Positions 56,111 to 64,000 of a stretch of 64,000 nt of DNA are shown here, in pieces. The notes beneath the pieces were generated by a model. That model was not told the origin of the DNA. It searched no databases and saw only the letters and a list, made by a program, of their open reading frames with translations. Where the stretch lies: assembly GCF_015291705.1 (NCBI RefSeq), contig NZ_CP030050.1, forward strand, positions 8,742,001 through 8,806,000, in the 5' to 3' direction. Made by a program: the position numbers and the translations under genes. Position 1 is the first letter of the stretch. Each line of letters starts with the position of its first letter. Origin of the DNA: Bradyrhizobium arachidis. Its GTDB lineage: Bacteria > Pseudomonadota > Alphaproteobacteria > Rhizobiales > Xanthobacteraceae.

Positions 56111-56407
56111 ATGTTTTCATTCAGCGACCTGTTTCAATGGGACCGCTTCATCACGCCGACCATCATCAAGACCTTCTACTGGCTGGTGATCGCGCTGATC
56201 TGCCTGTTCGGCCTCTCCGGCGTCTTCTCGGGTCTGGCGACGATGGCCATCAGCCCGTTCGGCGGCTTCCTAGTGCTGCTGTCGTCGATCGCCAGCGTCG
56301 TCGTCGGCGTCGTGTTCTCGCGCATCGCCGCCGAGCTGATCCTGATCGTATTCCGCATCAACGAGCATCTCGGCGCGATCCGAGATCAGGGCGGCGGAAT
56401 GCGGTAG
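56111..56407 (+). CDS. DUF4282 membrane protein
   Basis: 98 residues; ATG at 56111 after GGGGAGAG. Starts FSDLFQWDRFITPTIIKTFY, then two helices (WLVIALICLFGLSGVF, PFGGFLVLLSSIASVVVGVVF), then RIAAELILIVFRINEHLG, the DUF4282 pattern. Function unknown; probably an inner-membrane protein. It diverges from the MaoC pair. Confidence 0.85.
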   Translation: MFSFSDLFQWDRFITPTIIKTFYWLVIALICLFGLSGVFSGLATMAISPFGGFLVLLSSIASVVVGVVFSRIAAELILIVFRINEHLGAIRDQGGGMR

Positions 56408-56410
56408 CCC

Positions 56411-56518
56411 CCGTCATTCCGGGGCGCCTCGAAGACACGAGCCCGGAATCCATTCATCCAATCATTCTGAGGCGCGATGGATTCCGGGCTCGCGCTTCGC
56501 GCGCCCCGGAATGACAGG
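56411..56518. repeat. CATTCCGGGG-type inverted repeat
   Basis: CGTCATTCCGGGGCGCC with GAGCCCGGAATCCATT faces GATGGATTCCGGGCTCGCG with GCGCCCCGGAATGACAGG. Complete two-arm copy of the family at 10203, between converging genes. Confidence 0.87.
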
Positions 56519-56520
56519 GC

Positions 56521-57618
56521 TTACGTATTGAACCGGAAATGCATCACGTCGCCGTCGGCGACGACATATTCCTTGCCTTCGAGGCGCAGCTTGCCGGCAT
56601 CGCGGGCGCCGGCTTCGCCGCCGAGCGCGACGTAGTCCTCATACGCGATGGTCTCGGCGCGGATGAAACCCTTCTCGAAGTCGGTGTGGATCACGCCGGC
56701 CGCGCCCGGCGCCTTGGTGCCGCGATGGATGGTCCAGGCACGCGCTTCCTTCGGGCCCACCGTGAAATAGGTGATGAGCTGGAGCAGCGAGTAGCCGGCG
56801 CGGATCAGGCGATCGAGGCCCGCCTCTTCAAGACCCAGCGTCTCCAGGAAGTCGGCGCGCTCTTCACGCGAGATGGTGGCGATCTCGGATTCGATCTTGG
56901 CGGAGATGACGACGGCGACGGCGCCTTCCTTCGCTGCCTGCTCCTCGACCGCCTTGGAGAAGGCGTTGCCGGTGGCGGCGGAGCCTTCTTCGACGTTGCA
57001 GACGTAGAGCACGGGCTTGGACGACAACAGGCCGAGCATGGAGAACGCCCGCTCCTCCTCCGCCTTGCGCTCGACGAGACGCGCGGGCTTGCCGTCGCGC
57101 AGCAGCACCAGCGTGCGGTTGACGAGGTCGAGCTGCTCCTTGGCGTCCTTGTCGTTGCCCTTGGCCTTCTTGGTGAGGTTGTCGACGCGCTTCTCGAGGC
57201 TGTCGAGGTCGGCGAGCATCAGCTCGGTCTCGATGGTCTCGATGTCGGCGAGCGGGGCGATCTTGCCCTCGACATGGGTGATGTCGGAGTCTTCAAAACA
57301 GCGCACGACATGCGCGATGGCGTCGACCTCGCGGATGTTGGCCAAAAACTGGTTGCCGAGGCCCTCGCCCTTGGACGCGCCGCGCACGAGGCCGGCGATG
57401 TCGACGAAGGTCAGCCGCGTCGGGATGATCTGCGCCGACTTGGCGATCGCCGCGAGCTTGTCGAGCCGCGGATCGGGCACGGCGACCTCGCCGACATTCG
57501 GCTCGATGGTGCAGAACGGATAGTTCGCGGCCTGCGCCGCGGCCGTCTCGGTCAGCGCGTTGAACAAGGTCGACTTGCCGACATTGGGCAATCCGACGAT
57601 CCCGCATTTGAATCCCAT
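56521..57618 (-). CDS. ychF: redox-regulated ATPase YchF (OLA1 family)
   Basis: 365 residues from ATG at 57618 with AGGA upstream; the reading to 57648 adds 10 residues. The P-loop is [15 protein letters not shown], switch II follows [18 protein letters not shown], and G4 is altered (YVCNVEEG, NxxE instead of NKxD), which explains its preference for ATP. The TGS domain is at the C-terminus ([20 protein letters not shown]). It binds ribosomes and affects stress responses. It starts the ychF-pth-rplY block, all on the minus strand. Confidence 0.97.
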   Translation of the reverse strand: MGFKCGIVGLPNVGKSTLFNALTETAAAQAANYPFCTIEPNVGEVAVPDPRLDKLAAIAKSAQIIPTRLTFVDIAGLVRGASKGEGLGNQFLANIREVDAIAHVVRCFEDSDITHVEGKIAPLADIETIETELMLADLDSLEKRVDNLTKKAKGNDKDAKEQLDLVNRTLVLLRDGKPARLVERKAEEERAFSMLGLLSSKPVLYVCNVEEGSAATGNAFSKAVEEQAAKEGAVAVVISAKIESEIATISREERADFLETLGLEEAGLDRLIRAGYSLLQLITYFTVGPKEARAWTIHRGTKAPGAAGVIHTDFEKGFIRAETIAYEDYVALGGEAGARDAGKLRLEGKEYVVADGDVMHFRFNT

Positions 57619-57662
57619 AAGTCCTGGCCTCCGCGCTCCGCGCGTCAATGTCTTCCGAGTTC

Positions 57663-57735
57663 GTCATGCGCGGGCTTGACCCGCGCATCCATCGTCTTCG
57701 AAGGGATGGATCGCCGGATCAAGTCCGGCGATGAC
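57663..57735. repeat. short relative of the GCCCGGGCTTG repeat
   Basis: GTCATGCGCGGGCTTGACCC with GCGCATCCA and, at the other end, GATCAAGTCCGGCGATGAC. It sits between ychF and pth and shares arms with 11756-11877 but lacks the central block. Confidence 0.75.
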
Positions 57736-57740
57736 AAGTG

Positions 57741-58343
57741 TCATTCCTTGCCGTTCTCGTCCTTCAAAAATCCCTTCGCCTGCATGGCGAGATGCACCCT
57801 GTTGGCGAAGGTCGCATCCGTGCCCTTGGCGATCAGTGCGGCGTGCTCGGCGACCGCGTCGCAGAGCGTCGTCACCCAGTCGTTGTCGGCCTTGGCGAAG
57901 TCCGACAGCACGTGGCCGTGCACCATTTCCTTGACGCCGGGATGACCGATGCCGAGCCGCACCCGGCGATAGTCGTTGCCGATATGGGCGGAGATCGAGC
58001 GCAGGCCGTTGTGGCCGGCGATGCCACCGCCGATCTTCACCCGCACCTTGCCCGGTGGCAGCTCCAGCTCGTCGTGAAACACGGTGACGTCGCCCGGCGC
58101 GATCTTGAAGAAGCTCGCGGCCTCCTGAACGCTGCGGCCGGAATCGTTCATGTAGGTCGTGGGCTTGAGCAGGATCACGCGCTCAGTGCCGAGCGCACCT
58201 TCCGAGGTCTCGCCCTGAAAACGACGGCGCCATGGTGAAAAACCATGACGCCGCGCGATCTCGTCGACGGCCATGAAGCCGATATTGTGCCGGTTACGTG
58301 CGTATTTCGCGCCGGGATTGCCGAGCCCAACAAAGAGTCGCAT
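57741..58343 (-). CDS. pth: peptidyl-tRNA hydrolase
   Basis: 200 residues from ATG at 58343, normal length. It frees tRNA from peptidyl-tRNA dropped by ribosomes. [20 protein letters not shown] has the conserved N-terminal Asn and the catalytic His (NRHN), [11 protein letters not shown] is the second signature, and [21 protein letters not shown] holds the Asp and the HN pair. Upstream of ychF and just after rplY, the usual alphaproteobacterial order. Confidence 0.97.
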   Translation of the reverse strand: MRLFVGLGNPGAKYARNRHNIGFMAVDEIARRHGFSPWRRRFQGETSEGALGTERVILLKPTTYMNDSGRSVQEAASFFKIAPGDVTVFHDELELPPGKVRVKIGGGIAGHNGLRSISAHIGNDYRRVRLGIGHPGVKEMVHGHVLSDFAKADNDWVTTLCDAVAEHAALIAKGTDATFANRVHLAMQAKGFLKDENGKE

Positions 58344-58401
58344 GACGCGGCGCGCCCCTCGCTCGGCGCGCGGCCAGAGACCGCGCGCCAGCTTTGAGAG
58401 A

Positions 58402-59127
58402 TTACTTCTTCTTGTCGCCGCCGGCGGGAGCCTTGGCAGCCGCCGGAGCAGCAGCACCAGCCGCCGCAGCAGCCGCGCCAGCCGCCGGAGCAGCAGCGCC
58501 CGCAGCCGGAGCCGCGCCACCAGCAGCAGCCGCAGCCGCAGCCTTCTGCTCTTCGGCGTAGCCGGACGGCGGCACGATGGTGACGAGGGTCGCGTCCTCA
58601 CGGGTCAGCGCCTTGACGCCGGCCGGCAGCTTGACGTCCGACAGATGCAGCGAGTGACCGATTTCGAGCGAGCCGACGTCGGCCTCGATGTACTGCGGAA
58701 TGCTCTCGACGCCGCATTCGAGCTCGATCGCGTGGGCGACGATGTTGACGGTGCCGCCGCGCTTCACGCCCGGGGAGCCTTCCGCCTTCACCACGTGCAG
58801 GGGCACGCTGATGCGGATGGTGGCGCCTTCGCCAAGACGCATGAAGTCGACATGGATCGGGAAGTCCTTGACCGGATCAAGATGATAGTCGCGCGGAATC
58901 ACGCGGTGCTTCTTGCCGTCGAGGTCGATGTCGACCAGCGTGGTCAGGAACCGGCCGGCGAGGATGCGCTGGCGCAGTTCACGATCTGCAATCGAGATCG
59001 TCAGCGGGGGCTGGTTGTCACCATAGATCACTCCGGGCACTCGCCCGGCGCGACGCTCAGCCCGGGCGGCCCCCTTGCCGCTCTTCGGACGTGCGGTCGC
59101 CTTCAATTCCTTGACGGTCGTCGCCAT
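58402..59127 (-). CDS. rplY: 50S ribosomal protein L25 (CTC form)
   Basis: 241 residues from ATG at 59127. It binds 5S rRNA. The N-terminal L25 domain has [20 protein letters not shown]; the C-terminal CTC domain has [20 protein letters not shown]. The tail of about 50 residues is Ala/Pro/Gly-rich with a repeated [13 protein letters not shown] unit, then KKK, as in many alphaproteobacterial CTC proteins. The stretch is reiterative in DNA too (GCAGCAGC, GCCGCAGC). Confidence 0.96.
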   Translation of the reverse strand: MATTVKELKATARPKSGKGAARAERRAGRVPGVIYGDNQPPLTISIADRELRQRILAGRFLTTLVDIDLDGKKHRVIPRDYHLDPVKDFPIHVDFMRLGEGATIRISVPLHVVKAEGSPGVKRGGTVNIVAHAIELECGVESIPQYIEADVGSLEIGHSLHLSDVKLPAGVKALTREDATLVTIVPPSGYAEEQKAAAAAAAGGAAPAAGAAAPAAGAAAAAAGAAAPAAAKAPAGGDKKK

Positions 59128-59299
59128 GTCGTTAAGTCCTTGTTTTTGCAAAAGTTAATGGGCCGCAGCGCGGCCCATGGCATAGTCCGCAGCAAGCCTC
59201 CAGGGGTGCGGGGGCCGCGGACGTGGCGGGCTTTTACCCGGAAGATGCGGAAATGACAAGGAAATGCGGGGATTTTTTGCGGGGGTGGGTTGCCATCCC

Positions 59300-59405
59300 G
59301 TACCCGTCGTTCCGGGGCGATGCGAAGCATCGAACCCGGAACCTCGAGATTCCCAGGTGCGCAATTGCGCACCGGGGTTCGCGACTTTGTCGCGCCCCGG
59401 AATGA
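59300..59405. repeat. variant CGTTCCGGGG repeat with GCGCAATTGCGC core
   Basis: GTCGTTCCGGGGCGATGCG and GAACCCGGAACCTCGAGATT, then GGTGCGCAATTGCGCACC as a perfect palindrome, and GTCGCGCCCCGGAATGACAC at the end. The same subfamily, in reverse, is at 63376-63473. Confidence 0.85.
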
Positions 59406-59417
59406 CACCGAGAGGCG

Positions 59418-59669
59418 TTACCCGCCGAGCTTGGCCTCCAGCGCCGCGATCCGCGCCTTCAGGGCCTCGTTCTCCTCGCGGGCGAGGCGCGCCATGTCCT
59501 TGACCGCCTCGAACTCCTCGCGCTTGACGAGGTCCATGTCGCGGAGGAATTTTTCGGCCTGCGTGCGCATCACCGTGTCGAACTCGCGCTTGACGCCCTG
59601 GGCCGCACCGGCGGCGTCGTTCATCAGGCGGCCGATCTCGTCGAAAAACCGGTTGCTGGTCTGGGTCAT
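59418..59669 (-). CDS. ubiK: ubiquinone biosynthesis accessory factor UbiK (BMFP)
   Basis: 83 residues from ATG at 59669 with CAGGAGA upstream. The amphipathic start SNRFFDEIGRLMNDAAGAAQ, the middle VMRTQAEKFLRDMDLVKREE and the C-terminal leucine-zipper-like EENEALKARIAALEAKLGG match the BMFP/YqiC family, shown in enterobacteria to support ubiquinone synthesis (UbiK). It is divergent from the hydrolase gene that follows. Confidence 0.9.
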   Translation of the reverse strand: MTQTSNRFFDEIGRLMNDAAGAAQGVKREFDTVMRTQAEKFLRDMDLVKREEFEAVKDMARLAREENEALKARIAALEAKLGG

Positions 59670-59849
59670 GTCGGTCTCCTGGCGGTCTTCCGATAAACTT
59701 TGCGCGAACGCTCGGAAAGACAATGGCAATCCGCACCTGATGGTTCAAGGGCGAAGCGGCGGTATCCTTGTCATGCCCCGGTTTCCTTGCAATCGTATTC
59801 AACGTCCCGGCATAAGAAGAATCAGAAGGTGCAAGAAAGGATCGAACAG

Positions 59850-60593
59850 ATGATCGACCAGCAGATCGCGATCCCGACCAAGGACGGCCACACCGCAACC
59901 TTCATCACCCATCCCGAACGTGGCGGGCCGTTTCCGGTCATCCTGTTCTACATGGACGCGCCGGCGATCCGCGAGGAGCTGCGTGACATGGCACGCCGGC
60001 TCGCGACCTCGGGCTATTACGTGATGCTGCCGAACCTCTATTACCGCTCCGGCGTGATGGAGCTCGGCGCGCTGCCGGCCGATCCGAACGCGCCCGAGCG
60101 CAAGCGCATGTTCGCCCTGATGGGCTCGCTCACCATTCCCATGATCATGGACGACACCCGCGCCCTGCTCACCTACGCCGAGGGCCAGGCCGCAGCGAAC
60201 ACGAAAATCGTCGGCACCGTCGGCTATTGCATGAGCGGCCGCTACGCGGTCAACGCCGCCACGCACTTCCCCGATCGGGTCAAGGCCGCCGCCTCGATCT
60301 ACGGCACCCATCTCGCAACCGACCAGGACGACAGCCCGCATCTTGCAGCAAGCAAGACCAGGGCCGAACTCTATTTCGCCTGCGCCGAGACCGACATCTA
60401 TGCGCCCATGGAGGTCATCGAAAAGGTCAGGCAGGGCATGAGCGGCGCCAAGAACGGCACGAAGGCCGAGGTCGAGATCTATCCCGGCACGCATCACGGT
60501 TTTGCCTTTCCCAAGCGCCCGGTCTACGACCGCGACGCCGCCGAGCGGCATTGGGAGCGCCTGCTGGCGCTCTATCGCCGCAATCTTGTCTAG
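59850..60593 (+). CDS. dienelactone hydrolase family protein
   Basis: 247 residues from ATG at 59850 (AAAGGA 8 bases upstream); the reading from 59700 is less likely. Alpha/beta-hydrolase fold with nucleophile Cys in [19 protein letters not shown], Asp in CAETDIYAP and His in [10 protein letters not shown], the DLH triad. It may hydrolyse dienelactone-like or other lactones in aromatic degradation; no ring-cleavage genes are near. It ends 14 bases before lgt. Confidence 0.9.
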   Translation: MIDQQIAIPTKDGHTATFITHPERGGPFPVILFYMDAPAIREELRDMARRLATSGYYVMLPNLYYRSGVMELGALPADPNAPERKRMFALMGSLTIPMIMDDTRALLTYAEGQAAANTKIVGTVGYCMSGRYAVNAATHFPDRVKAAASIYGTHLATDQDDSPHLAASKTRAELYFACAETDIYAPMEVIEKVRQGMSGAKNGTKAEVEIYPGTHHGFAFPKRPVYDRDAAERHWERLLALYRRNLV

Positions 60594-60607
60594 ACATAGA
60601 AGGCCTG

Positions 60608-61453
60608 ATGCCCTTTCTGCTGATCGACTTCCCCGCCTTCAAGCCGATCGCGATCGAGATCGGCCCGTTCGCGATCCGCTGGTATGCGCTGGCCTATATC
60701 TGCGGCATCGTGTTCGGCTGGCTCTATGCGCGCTCGCTGCTGAAGAACGAGCGCCTGTGGGGCGGGCCGGCGCCGATCTCGCTGGCGCAGATCGACGACT
60801 TCATCCTGTGGGTCACGCTCGGCATCATCCTCGGCGGCCGCACCGGCTATGTGCTCTTCTACAATCTGCCCTTCTTCATGGAGCACCCCGCCGCGATCAT
60901 CCGGTTGTGGGAGGGCGGCATGTCGTTCCATGGCGGCTTTCTCGGCTGCGTCATCGCGGTGATGTGGTTCGCCTATCGCAACCGCATCTCGATCCTGTCG
61001 CTCGGCGACATCACCACCGCCGTCGCCCCGATCGGACTCCTGCTCGGGCGCATCGCCAATTTCATCAATGGCGAATTGTGGGGCCGCGCCACCGATCCCA
61101 GCCTGCCCTGGGCGATGATCTTCCCGAACGATCCCACCCAGCTGCCACGCCATCCAAGCCAGCTCTACGAAGCCGGCATGGAGGGCATCCTGCTCTTCAC
61201 CGTGCTCGCGATCATGATCCGCTGCGGTGCCCTGAAGCGACCCGGCATGATCCTCGGCGCCTTCATCCTGATCTATGGCCTGACCCGGATCGCCGGCGAG
61301 CACTTCCGCGAGCCGGACGTCCAGCTCGGGTTCCTCTGGGGCGGGTTAACCATGGGCATGCTGTTGTCGATCCCGATGCTTATTGTCGGGGGCATACTTA
61401 TTGTATGGGCAATCAGGCGCGGTGCGCCGGGGCCGATCAAGGTCGTTCGTTAA
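60608..61453 (+). CDS. lgt: prolipoprotein diacylglyceryl transferase
   Basis: 281 residues. It attaches diacylglycerol to the lipobox Cys of prolipoproteins at the inner membrane. [20 protein letters not shown] opens with the conserved RWYALAY, then [21 protein letters not shown], and the signature [14 protein letters not shown] with a following [10 protein letters not shown]. Seven membrane helices are visible. Adjacent to a methyltransferase and pgeF as in Bradyrhizobium; the lipoprotein at 63555 is a candidate client. Confidence 0.97.
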   Translation: MPFLLIDFPAFKPIAIEIGPFAIRWYALAYICGIVFGWLYARSLLKNERLWGGPAPISLAQIDDFILWVTLGIILGGRTGYVLFYNLPFFMEHPAAIIRLWEGGMSFHGGFLGCVIAVMWFAYRNRISILSLGDITTAVAPIGLLLGRIANFINGELWGRATDPSLPWAMIFPNDPTQLPRHPSQLYEAGMEGILLFTVLAIMIRCGALKRPGMILGAFILIYGLTRIAGEHFREPDVQLGFLWGGLTMGMLLSIPMLIVGGILIVWAIRRGAPGPIKVVR

Positions 61454-61474
61454 TTCATTTCGAGAAAGCACGCC

Positions 61475-62590
61475 GTGACCGACCAGCCGCTCCTCAACGA
61501 GATCAAGGCGCTGATCAAATCCTCGGGCCCGATGCCGGTCTGGCGGTACATGGAACTGTGCCTGATGCATCCGCGCTACGGCTACTACGTCTCGCGTGAC
61601 CCGCTCGGACGTGAAGGCGACTTCACCACCTCCCCGGAGGTCAGCCAGATGTTCGGCGAGCTCTTGGGCCTGTGGACCGCCTCGGTGTGGAAGCAGATGG
61701 GCTCCCCGCAATTCCTGCGGCTGATCGAGCTCGGCCCCGGCCGCGGCACCATGATGGCGGATGCGCTCCGTGCGCTGCGCGTGCTGCCGCCGCTCTACCA
61801 GGCTCTCCATGTCCACATGGTCGAGGTCAATCCCGTGCTGCGCGATCGGCAAAGTGCAACGCTGCAAGGCGTGCGCAACATCGAATGGCACGACAGCATC
61901 GACGACGTGCCGGAGGGGCCGAGCATCATCCTCGCCAACGAATATTTCGACGTGCTGCCGATTCACCAGATGGTTCGCTACGAGAACGGCTGGCACGAGC
62001 GCGTGATCGAGCTCGACCCCAACGGCAAGCTTCAATTCGGCGCGGCGGCCGAGCCGACGCCACGCTTCGACGTGCTGCTGCCGCCGCTGGTGCGCGCCGC
62101 CCCCGTTGGCGCGGTGTTCGAATGGCGGCCGGATGCCGAGATCATGAAGCTTGCGACGCGCGTGCGCGACCAGGACGGGGCGGCACTGATCATCGACTAC
62201 GGCCATCTGCGCAGCGATGCCGGCGACACCTTCCAGGCGATCGCGCGCCACACCTTCACCGATCCCTTGAAGGCGCCGGGACAGGCCGACGTCACCGCCC
62301 ATGTCGACTTCCAGGCGCTAGCGCGTGCGGCGGAAGACGTCGGCGCGCGCGTCCACGGTCCGGTGACGCAGGGCGACTTCCTCAAGCGCGTCGGCATCGA
62401 CACCCGCGCCGCCGCCCTGATGCAGAAGGCGACGCCGGAAGTCGCCACCGACATTTCCGTGGCGCTGAAGCGCCTCACTGATACCGGACGCAGCGGCATG
62501 GGCTCGATGTTCAAGGTGCTCGGCATCTCCGAGCCTCGGCTGTCGGGCATTGCCGGCCTCAGCGATCTCGAGCAGGCCGGAGGCAATTGA
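61475..62590 (+). CDS. SAM-dependent methyltransferase, MidA/NDUFAF7 family
   Basis: 371 residues from GTG at 61475. LMHPRYGYYVSRDPLGREGD and FTTSPEVSQMFGELLGLW are the COG1565 signatures; the SAM site is LIELGPGRGTMMADALRAL. In mitochondria the orthologue NDUFAF7 dimethylates an arginine of NDUFS2 in complex I; in bacteria its substrate is probably the same NuoD-type subunit, though unproved here. Its stop overlaps the ATG of pgeF (TGATG), so they are coupled. Confidence 0.93.
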   Translation: MTDQPLLNEIKALIKSSGPMPVWRYMELCLMHPRYGYYVSRDPLGREGDFTTSPEVSQMFGELLGLWTASVWKQMGSPQFLRLIELGPGRGTMMADALRALRVLPPLYQALHVHMVEVNPVLRDRQSATLQGVRNIEWHDSIDDVPEGPSIILANEYFDVLPIHQMVRYENGWHERVIELDPNGKLQFGAAAEPTPRFDVLLPPLVRAAPVGAVFEWRPDAEIMKLATRVRDQDGAALIIDYGHLRSDAGDTFQAIARHTFTDPLKAPGQADVTAHVDFQALARAAEDVGARVHGPVTQGDFLKRVGIDTRAAALMQKATPEVATDISVALKRLTDTGRSGMGSMFKVLGISEPRLSGIAGLSDLEQAGGN

Positions 62591-63357
62591 TGACTCTCAC
62601 TTCGTCGCTGCTCTCGGCGGTGCCCGGCCTGCGGCACGCCTTCTTCACCCGCGAGGGCGGCGTCTCCAGCGGCATCTATTCCGCGTTGAACGGCGGGCTC
62701 GGCTCCAACGACGATCAGGCCCTCGTCGCGGAGAACCGCCGCCGCATGGCCGAGCATGTCGGCGTCGCGCCGGAGCGCTTCCTCAGCCTGCACCAGATCC
62801 ATTCGCCCGACGTGCGCGTTGCCGAACTTCCGTGGCCGAGCGGGCCGCGCCCGAAGGGCGACGCGCTGGTGACGAACACGCCCGGCATCGCGCTCGGCGT
62901 CTCCACCGCCGATTGCGGCCCGGTGCTGTTCGTCGATCCCAACGCGCGCGTCATCGGCGGCGCGCATGCCGGCTGGAAGGGTGCGCTCACCGGCGTTCTG
63001 GAAGCAACGATCTCGGCGATGGAAAAACTCGGCGCCACGCGCGGCGGCATCATCGCCGCGATCGGCCCCTTGATCCGGCAGGAGAGCTATGAGGTGGGCA
63101 ACGAGTTCGTGGCGCGCTTCATCGAGGCCGATGCGGACAATGCCATGTTCTTCATCCCCTCGGTGCGCGAGGGACACGCGATGTTCGATCTCGCCGGCTT
63201 CATCCGCAAGCGGCTCGAAGCTGCCGGCATCCTGATGATCGACGATCTCGGCCTCGACACCTACGCCGATGAGCGCTTCTTCAGCTACCGCCGCTCGGTG
63301 CATCGCAAGGAGCCGGATTACGGCCGCCACATCCACGCGATCGCGCTGGAGGGGTGA
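62590..63357 (+). CDS. pgeF: peptidoglycan editing factor PgeF (laccase-domain, YfiH/LACC1)
   Basis: 255 residues from the ATG at 62590 overlapping the upstream stop. TREGGVSSGIYSALNGGLGS, LHQIHSPDVRVAEL, ADCGPVLFV and GAHAGWKGALTGVLE carry the His-Cys-His zinc site of this family. The E. coli enzyme removes misincorporated serine from UDP-MurNAc-peptide; LACC1 has purine-nucleoside activity. It follows lgt and the methyltransferase in one transcript. Confidence 0.95.
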   Translation: MTLTSSLLSAVPGLRHAFFTREGGVSSGIYSALNGGLGSNDDQALVAENRRRMAEHVGVAPERFLSLHQIHSPDVRVAELPWPSGPRPKGDALVTNTPGIALGVSTADCGPVLFVDPNARVIGGAHAGWKGALTGVLEATISAMEKLGATRGGIIAAIGPLIRQESYEVGNEFVARFIEADADNAMFFIPSVREGHAMFDLAGFIRKRLEAAGILMIDDLGLDTYADERFFSYRRSVHRKEPDYGRHIHAIALEG

Positions 63358-63375
63358 ACACAAGGGCAACCCTGT

Positions 63376-63473
63376 CATTTCGGGGCTCGCGTAGCGAGAA
63401 TATGGTGCGCAATTGCGCACCTGAGAATCTCGAGATTCCGGGTTCGATGCTTGCGCATCGCCCCGGAATGACG
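63376..63473. repeat. variant TTTCGGGG repeat with GCGCAATTGCGC core
   Basis: GTCATTTCGGGGCTCGCG, then GGTGCGCAATTGCGCACC, GAATCTCGAGATTCCGGG and CATCGCCCCGGAATGACGG. It is in the opposite orientation to 59300-59405 and shares the palindromic core and the CTCGAGATTCC segment. Confidence 0.85.
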
Positions 63474-63554
63474 GTGGACAGGCGCGACGACAGTGGTCTG
63501 TGTCGCCTCTGCCCTAGACGTTAATGCATTTTAACGATATCGCTGCCCTCCATA

Positions 63555-64000
63555 ATGAGGGATGCGTCATTCATCTTGGGCCGCGCGGGTTCGCGCGTGC
63601 TGGCGGTCATGCTGCTGGCAGCGGCGACCGCGCTTGGCGGCTGCGCCGGTGGCGGCGGCAGTGCGGCCAACTCCTACGCGATGGCGCCGAGCACCGGGTC
63701 AGGAGCGACGGTGGCCTTCGAATCGATCGACGGGCCGCCGCCACAGGTTTTCGACCGCATGGTCGGCGTGCTCGACAGCGAATCCAAGCTGCGCAGCCTG
63801 TCCGTGGTCTCCCGCGAGGGGACGGCCGCCTACCGTGTGCGCAGCTACCTCTCCGCCCAGGTCGTCCGCGGCAAGACCGTGATCGCCTGGGTCTGGGACG
63901 TCTACGACGCCAACCAGCAGCGGGCGCTGCGCCTCTCCGGCGAGGAACCTACCTCCGCCAAGGGCGGCCGCGATCCTTGGACTGCGGCCGACGACCTCGT
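63555..64000 (+). CDS. lipoprotein, cut by right edge
   Basis: 148 complete codons in the window, open at the edge. ATG at 63555 begins RDASFILGRAGSRVLAVMLL and the signal peptide ends in a lipobox, LGGC, before AGGGGSAANSYAM. After a linker the domain has VAFESIDGPPPQVFDRMVGV and VVRGKTVIAWVWDVYDANQQ. Probably an outer-membrane or periplasmic lipoprotein, processed through Lgt. Frames on other phases are noise. Function unknown; I recall similar lipoproteins in Bradyrhizobium near pgeF. Confidence 0.8.
   Translation, partial: MRDASFILGRAGSRVLAVMLLAAATALGGCAGGGGSAANSYAMAPSTGSGATVAFESIDGPPPQVFDRMVGVLDSESKLRSLSVVSREGTAAYRVRSYLSAQVVRGKTVIAWVWDVYDANQQRALRLSGEEPTSAKGGRDPWTAADDL

Noticed and set aside
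63562..63882. 106-residue reading near the right edge
   Set aside because: The frame from 63555 has a signal peptide and lipobox and stays open to the edge; this one is an Arg-rich shadow.

Overview
The window looks like a high-GC alphaproteobacterial chromosome, most likely Bradyrhizobium or a close relative. The evidence is protein-level resemblance, two phasin genes, a histidine tRNA of the alphaproteobacterial type (no G-1, A73), a serC/serA pair behind a structured leader, and many families of short palindromic intergenic repeats of the kind scattered through Bradyrhizobium genomes. No database could be searched, so all family names rest on recognised motifs and domain layout.

Positions 1-4913 are one end of an integrated element. 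A tyrosine recombinase (3204-4829, minus) lies next to the 3' end of an intact tRNA-His (4914-4990, minus). Behind it, on the same strand, are a 136-residue protein of unknown function, a protein with a divergent family-A polymerase-like palm (1408-2790), a pyrimidine/purine-skewed spacer, and a membrane-anchored restriction-endonuclease-like gene that changes frame near 593-650 and runs off the left edge. The other end of the element is outside the window.

From 5.1 to 32.6 kb the content is housekeeping and metabolic: two phasins, a large PAS histidine kinase, a thiolase, serine synthesis (serC, serA), a GNAT enzyme, a GST, two outer-membrane barrels, an Fsr-like MFS exporter, glmM, an FMN-dependent hydroxy-acid oxidase (lldD-like), a tandem pair of secreted paralogues, aroE, a SulP transporter, an XRE regulator with a nearby palindrome, an EF-G-like GTPase, a DUF992 protein and an aspartate aminotransferase.

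From 33 to 46 kb are smaller accessory units: a second and a third GST, two single-TM microproteins, a membrane PAS protein without an output domain, a second GNAT enzyme, an aldo/keto reductase, an IsdG/HmuD-like haem monooxygenase, an overlapping DUF1800-DUF1501 pair, a Tat-exported metallo-beta-lactamase-fold protein coupled to a SCO1-like protein, a TSUP permease and a GcvA-type LysR regulator.

From 46 to 64 kb: uvrB with long extra tails, several small membrane or secreted proteins, two NTF2-like paralogues, two overlapping MaoC-like genes, then a core block of ychF, pth, rplY, ubiK, a dienelactone hydrolase, lgt, a MidA/NDUFAF7-like methyltransferase, pgeF and a lipoprotein cut by the right edge.

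Intergenic DNA is dominated by at least seven families of inverted-repeat elements, several present here in two to six copies. The most unusual material is the polymerase-like protein and its neighbours in the tRNA-His element.
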